From Lentzea sp. NEAU-D7 (GTDB taxonomy: Bacteria > Actinomycetota > Actinomycetes > Mycobacteriales > Pseudonocardiaceae), in assembly GCF_026242055.1 (NCBI RefSeq), contig NZ_JAPJDL010000034.1, positions 1 to 64,000 on the forward strand: a DNA stretch of 64,000 nucleotides, written 5' to 3'. Shown here in pieces: positions 60,676 through 64,000 of the stretch; position 1 is the stretch's first letter, and every line of letters begins with the position of its first letter. Made by a program: the position numbers and the translations under genes. The notes under the pieces are model-generated. The model was not told the origin of the DNA, made no database searches, and saw only the letters and a list, made by a program, of their open reading frames with translations.

Positions 60676-61167
60676 TCAGATCTCCTTGACGTGCTCGAAC
60701 GGTTCGGCGCAGGCGTGGCAGCGGCGCAGGGCCTTGCACGCGGTCGAGCCGAACCGAGAAATCTCCGAGGTGTTCAGCGAGCCGCACTGCGGGCACGCCA
60801 CCTGGCGTGACGGCGGCACGAGGTTCAGCGGGACCGGGCCCGCGACCGAGGGACCGATGCGGGACGGCGGCGCTATACCGGCGGCGGCCAGCTTCGAGCG
60901 GCCCTCCTCGCTGATCCAGTCCGTGGTCCAGGCCGGGGACAGCGACAGGCGCACCTCGACCTCGGAATACCCCGCGCCGACCAGGGACCGGCGCAGGTCG
61001 GCGCCCATCTCGTCGATCGCCGGGCAGCCGGAGTAGGTCGGGGTGATGGTGACGACGACGCGCCCGTCCTCCTCGGAGACGTCGCGGAGCACGCCGAGGT
61101 CGGCGAGCGTGAGGACCGGGAGTTCCGGGTCCCGCACGGCCGACGCGACCTCCAGTGCCGTCGTCAC
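60676..61167 (-). CDS. paaD: Phenylacetyl-CoA epoxidase assembly protein PaaD
   Basis: PaaD is a Fe-S cluster maturation factor for the Paa system. The 163-residue protein has an N-terminal DUF59 domain (VRDPELPVLTLADLGVLRDV) and a C-terminal zinc-ribbon with Cys125, Cys128, Cys150 and Cys153. The GTG at 61167 overlaps the stop of paaC by 4 nt, and paaE begins one nt after its own stop. Confidence 0.95.
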   Translation of the reverse strand: MTTALEVASAVRDPELPVLTLADLGVLRDVSEEDGRVVVTITPTYSGCPAIDEMGADLRRSLVGAGYSEVEVRLSLSPAWTTDWISEEGRSKLAAAGIAPPSRIGPSVAGPVPLNLVPPSRQVACPQCGSLNTSEISRFGSTACKALRRCHACAEPFEHVKEI

Positions 61168-62048
61168 CAGACCGCTCCCGGCAACGAGCGGTGCAGGTGC
61201 TGCATCTCGGCGAGCAGGTAGCCCATGGCCTCGGTGTGCACGCCGTCGCGGCCCGCCATGCCCGCGACGCGGGCGGCACGGGTGTCGGCGGGACGCGTGA
61301 GACCGGCGGCGCTCAGCACCGCCTCCAGCACTCCGTCCACTTCGGACCGCAGCGAGGCGGGGTCGACCGCGACACCGGCCAGCGCCGCCTCGACCGCGTG
61401 CGTCGCGAACAGCTCGTCCACGAACGGCCACACGCGTTCGAGCCCGGCCTGCATGCGGCGGTGCGACTCGTCGGTGCCGTCGCCGAGGCGAACTGTCCAC
61501 TGGGCGGCGTGGTCGCGGTGGTAGGCCAGCTCCTTGAGGCCCTTCTCGGCGATCGCGGCGAGCACCGGGTCGGCCGAGCCACGCAAGCGTGAGAACAGCG
61601 CGAGACGCCACGACGAGAACACCAGAAGACGCGCGATGGTCGCCGCGAAGTCGCCGCCGGGGCCGGGACCGCAGTCGATCTCGGCCAGGTGGACGTTGCG
61701 GAACTCGCGTTCGTCGCGCAGGTACGCCAGGGCGTCCTCGTCGCGGCCGAGCACCTCACCGGCGCGCGTCAGCAGCATGCGGGCCTGACCGAGCAGGTCC
61801 AGGGCGATGTTGGCGAGGGCGATGTCCTCTTCCAGCTCGGGAGCGCGCGAGCACCACTCCGAGAGCCGCTGCGAGAAGATCAACGCGTCGTCGCCGAGCA
61901 TCAGGCAGTACACGGCCAGCGCTTCGCGGTCGACGCCCGCGGGGAACTCGCGGTCGACGCCGGAGAGGGCCTCCGAGAAGCCCGTTCCGAACGCCCAATG
62001 CGCGTCTTCACCGCCCAGCAAGGACTCGTAAGCGTTATCGAAGCTCAT
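61164..62048 (-). CDS. paaC: Phenylacetyl-CoA epoxidase subunit PaaC
   Basis: PaaC is the ferritin-like structural partner of PaaA in the epoxidase. The 294-residue protein has the expected all-helical pattern with LGDDALIFSQRLSEWCSRAP and GLKELAYHRDHAAQWTVRLGDG. It overlaps both paaB and paaD by 4 nt, so translation is coupled. Confidence 0.95.
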   Translation of the reverse strand: MSFDNAYESLLGGEDAHWAFGTGFSEALSGVDREFPAGVDREALAVYCLMLGDDALIFSQRLSEWCSRAPELEEDIALANIALDLLGQARMLLTRAGEVLGRDEDALAYLRDEREFRNVHLAEIDCGPGPGGDFAATIARLLVFSSWRLALFSRLRGSADPVLAAIAEKGLKELAYHRDHAAQWTVRLGDGTDESHRRMQAGLERVWPFVDELFATHAVEAALAGVAVDPASLRSEVDGVLEAVLSAAGLTRPADTRAARVAGMAGRDGVHTEAMGYLLAEMQHLHRSLPGAVW

Positions 62049-62329
62049 AGATGCGGCACGTCCTCGGGAATCGCGTAGAACGTCGGGTGCCGGTAGACCT
62101 TGTCCCCCGCGGGCGCGAAGAACGGGTCCTTCTCGTCCGGCGAGGAAGCGGTGATCTCCGTGGCGGGCACCACCCAGATCGACACGCCCTCGTTGCGACG
62201 CGTGTAGACGTCACGGGCGTTGCGCAGCGCCATCTCGGCGTCCGGCGCGTGCAGCGAACCGACGTGCACGTGGTTCAGCCCGCGCTTGCCGCGCACGAAC
62301 ACTTCCCACAGCGGCCAAGACGTGCTCAC
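62045..62329 (-). CDS. paaB: Phenylacetyl-CoA epoxidase subunit PaaB
   Basis: PaaB is a small subunit linking PaaAC dimers. The 94-residue protein has the family sequence WEVFVRGKRGLNHVHVGSLH and ALRNARDVYTRRNEGVSIWV. It is in normal place between paaA and paaC, with 4-nt overlaps on each side. Confidence 0.96.
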   Translation of the reverse strand: MSTSWPLWEVFVRGKRGLNHVHVGSLHAPDAEMALRNARDVYTRRNEGVSIWVVPATEITASSPDEKDPFFAPAGDKVYRHPTFYAIPEDVPHL

Positions 62330-63264
62330 GCGGCACCTTCCTTACGTGCGTGCTTGGCGGCGTGCGCGGCCGCGGCTTCACGGACCCACGCACCGTCCTC
62401 GTGCGCCTTGCGGCGGTGGGCGATGCGCTGCTCGTTGCAGACGCCACCGCCCTTCACGACCTGCCAGAACTCGTCCCAGTCCGGCTGACCGAAGTCGTAC
62501 TCGCCGCGCTCCTCGTTCCACTTGAGCTCGGGGTCCGGGAAGGTCACGCCGAGCGCCTCGGCCTGCGGCACGCTCATGTTCACGAACTTCTGCCGCAGCT
62601 CGTCGTTGGTGTCGCGCTTGATCCGCCACGCCATGGACTGCTCGGTGTTCGTGGACTCCGCGTCCGGCGGGCCGAACATCATCAGCGCCGGCCACCACCA
62701 GCGGTTCACAGAGTCCTGGACCATGTCGCGCTGCTGCTGGGTGCCGCGCATCATCGTCATCAGGAGCTCGTAGCCCTGGCGCTGGTGGAACGACTCCTCC
62801 TTGCAGATGCGGATCATGGCGCGCGCGTACGGCCCGTAGGACGTGCGGCACAACGGCACCTGGTTGCAGATCGCGGCGCCGTCGACCAGCCACCCGATCA
62901 CGCCGACGTCGGCGAACGTGAGCGTCGGGTAGTTGAAGATCGACGAGTACTTCTGGCGGCCCTCGATGAGCTTGGTCGTCAGGTCCTCGCGGTCGGCGCC
63001 GAGCGTCTCGGTCGCCGAGTACAGGTACAGGCCGTGCCCGGCCTCGTCCTGCACCTTGGCCAGCAGGATCGCCTTGCGCCGCAGCGAGGGCGCGCGGCTG
63101 ATCCAGTTGCCCTCCGGCTGCATCCCGATGATCTCGGAGTGCGCGTGCTGGGCGATCTGCCTGATCAGGGTCTTGCGGTAGCCGTCGGGCATCCAGTCGC
63201 GCGGTTCGATGCGCGCCTCGGACTGCACGGTGCGCTCGAAGCGCAGCTCCAGGTCATCCGCCAT
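62326..63264 (-). CDS. paaA: Phenylacetyl-CoA epoxidase catalytic subunit PaaA
   Basis: PaaA is the di-iron oxygenase that forms ring-1,2-epoxyphenylacetyl-CoA. The 312-residue protein has the ExxH iron motifs at Glu74-His77 (QDEAGH) and Glu157-His160 (KEESFH). The ATG at 63264 is 9 nt downstream of a DUF3592 gene. It heads paaABCDE; no ligase, hydrolase or regulator of the pathway is visible in this window. Confidence 0.97.
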   Translation of the reverse strand: MADDLELRFERTVQSEARIEPRDWMPDGYRKTLIRQIAQHAHSEIIGMQPEGNWISRAPSLRRKAILLAKVQDEAGHGLYLYSATETLGADREDLTTKLIEGRQKYSSIFNYPTLTFADVGVIGWLVDGAAICNQVPLCRTSYGPYARAMIRICKEESFHQRQGYELLMTMMRGTQQQRDMVQDSVNRWWWPALMMFGPPDAESTNTEQSMAWRIKRDTNDELRQKFVNMSVPQAEALGVTFPDPELKWNEERGEYDFGQPDWDEFWQVVKGGGVCNEQRIAHRRKAHEDGAWVREAAAAHAAKHARKEGAA

Positions 63265-63273
63265 GCCTCGATG

Positions 63274-63705
63274 TTACACCCGAGTGCCGAATCTGCGTAG
63301 AACTGTCACAACGGCGGCGATGACGATCCAGACGGACAGGAGGAAGGTTCCGACGGGAAGCAGGCTGAGCACCGCCGTCCGGCCGGCGACGCGCGTGAGT
63401 TCGGGGTTCGTCTGGTCGTACTCGACCCGCACGTTGTCCCCGACGCTGAGCCCAGCCGGGTAGAGCACGCCCTGCGACGGGATGATCACGCGCCCGTCCG
63501 GTGTGGCGTAGCGCACAACGGTCCGGTTGAAGGACACGGAGTCGACCTGGGCGACCGCCTGCCCCATCGACCGCTCGATGGCCACGTCGTCACGCCAGCA
63601 GGCGATGGGCAGAAGCACGCACACGAGCGTGATCACGCCACCGACGACGAACAATGCTTTGCAGACCGCACGGCGGACGCGTACACCGCGGGGCGTCTTG
63701 GTCAC
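63274..63705 (-). CDS. DUF3592-type membrane protein
   Basis: The 143-residue protein has transmembrane helices at about 13-38 and 112-137, with an extracytoplasmic domain of about 70 residues between them containing SVSFNRTVVRYATPDGRVI and VGDNVRVEYDQTNPEL, typical of DUF3592. The GTG at 63705 is preferred to one at 63720 because GGAGG precedes it at 5-nt spacing. It ends 9 nt before paaA and may be co-transcribed. Confidence 0.8.
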   Translation of the reverse strand: MTKTPRGVRVRRAVCKALFVVGGVITLVCVLLPIACWRDDVAIERSMGQAVAQVDSVSFNRTVVRYATPDGRVIIPSQGVLYPAGLSVGDNVRVEYDQTNPELTRVAGRTAVLSLLPVGTFLLSVWIVIAAVVTVLRRFGTRV

Positions 63706-63783
63706 TGCGTCCTCCACCACAACTGAGAAGTCTAGAGCCGGGCGGATGCCGCGCTTTCAGGTTGATGTCCATACAGTCGAAGC

Positions 63784-64000
63784 GTGACCTCAGCACCGAC
63801 ATCGCGAGCACGGCAGCGAATCCGCGTCCGGTCGAAGCGGGACACCGCCGGTGACCTGCTCGGACTGCTGCCGACCCCGGAGCACGCCCTGGCCTGGGTC
63901 CGCGATGGTTCCGGCCTGGTCGGCTGGGGAGAGGCAGCACGTCTGGAGGTCAGCGGCCCGGACCGGTTCGCGCAGGCCGACAAGTGGTGGCAGGAGTTCT
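63784..64000 (+). CDS. menF: Isochorismate synthase, 5' part (truncated by window edge)
   Basis: Only the first 72 residues are in the window. LAWVRDGSGLVGWGEAARLE and FAQADKWWQEF match the N-terminal region of isochorismate synthases of the MenF/EntC type, which convert chorismate to isochorismate for menaquinone or siderophores. The menaquinone neighbourhood favours MenF. The start is GTG at 63784. The remainder lies beyond 64000. Confidence 0.75.
   Translation, partial: MTSAPTSRARQRIRVRSKRDTAGDLLGLLPTPEHALAWVRDGSGLVGWGEAARLEVSGPDRFAQADKWWQEF

Overview
The window is chromosomal DNA from a high-GC actinomycete, most likely a member of the Pseudonocardiales (Lentzea, Saccharothrix or Amycolatopsis-like); the genus cannot be fixed from sequence alone. 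The reasons are the very high GC content, frequent GTG and TTG starts, 4-nt stop/start overlaps, and gene order shared with Mycobacterium tuberculosis in two places: thrT-metT-rpmG-hadA-hadB-trpT-secE-nusG-rplK-rplA, and the menaquinone block with menG, menJ, a polyprenyl synthase and an MgtA-like mannosyltransferase.

Layout. 0-10 kb: translation and transcription block read leftward (rplL, rplJ with an attenuator leader, rplA, rplK, nusG, secE, tRNA-Trp, hadB, hadA, rpmG, tRNA-Met, tRNA-Thr), interrupted at 1.6-5.0 kb by a membrane protein, a methyltransferase, an imine reductase and a GlxA/AraC-type regulator. 9.5-18 kb: a c-di-GMP phosphodiesterase with a degenerate GGDEF domain, a PhzF-type protein, acetyltransferases, an HxlR-regulated imine reductase/SDR/AhpD-like operon, a PP2C-like phosphatase followed by a coupled micro-ORF, and tRNA-Tyr. 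18-25 kb: yajQ-rmlA, htpX, an isolated three-gene complex I fragment (nuoB-nuoC-nuoI-like) with a divergent LysR gene, and a lytic transglycosylase-like gene. 25.7-27.8 kb: a decayed or accessory stretch with an HNH endonuclease pseudogene, a purine-rich non-coding segment with a 166-bp-period degenerate duplication, a MerR-type regulator and a truncated DUF4279 gene.

27.8-36.3 kb: dimethylargininase with a divergent Lrp regulator, an atypical crotonase, korAB (2-oxoglutarate:ferredoxin oxidoreductase), a long disordered sunset-domain membrane protein and RarD. 36.3-53 kb: a leftward respiratory operon carrying all 14 complex I genes (nuoA to nuoN) followed by a polyprenyl diphosphate synthase; two perfect Rex-type operators lie upstream of nuoA. 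53-58 kb: menJ, menG and two GT4 glycosyltransferases, with a 126-bp imperfect inverted repeat between menJ and menG. 58-64 kb: an inositol-monophosphatase-like gene, a small membrane protein, the paaABCDE phenylacetyl-CoA epoxidase operon with a DUF3592 gene just upstream, and the 5' end of an isochorismate synthase gene (menF) cut by the window edge.

Together the right half reads as a respiration/quinone region: the prenyl tail (polyprenyl synthase), ring synthesis (menF), methylation (menG), tail reduction (menJ) and the main NADH-oxidising enzyme that uses menaquinone. The least explained parts are an orphan SOS box at 14.23 kb, the lone nuoBCI-like module, the non-coding duplication at 26.3-26.6 kb, and the structured intergenic element at 54.7 kb.
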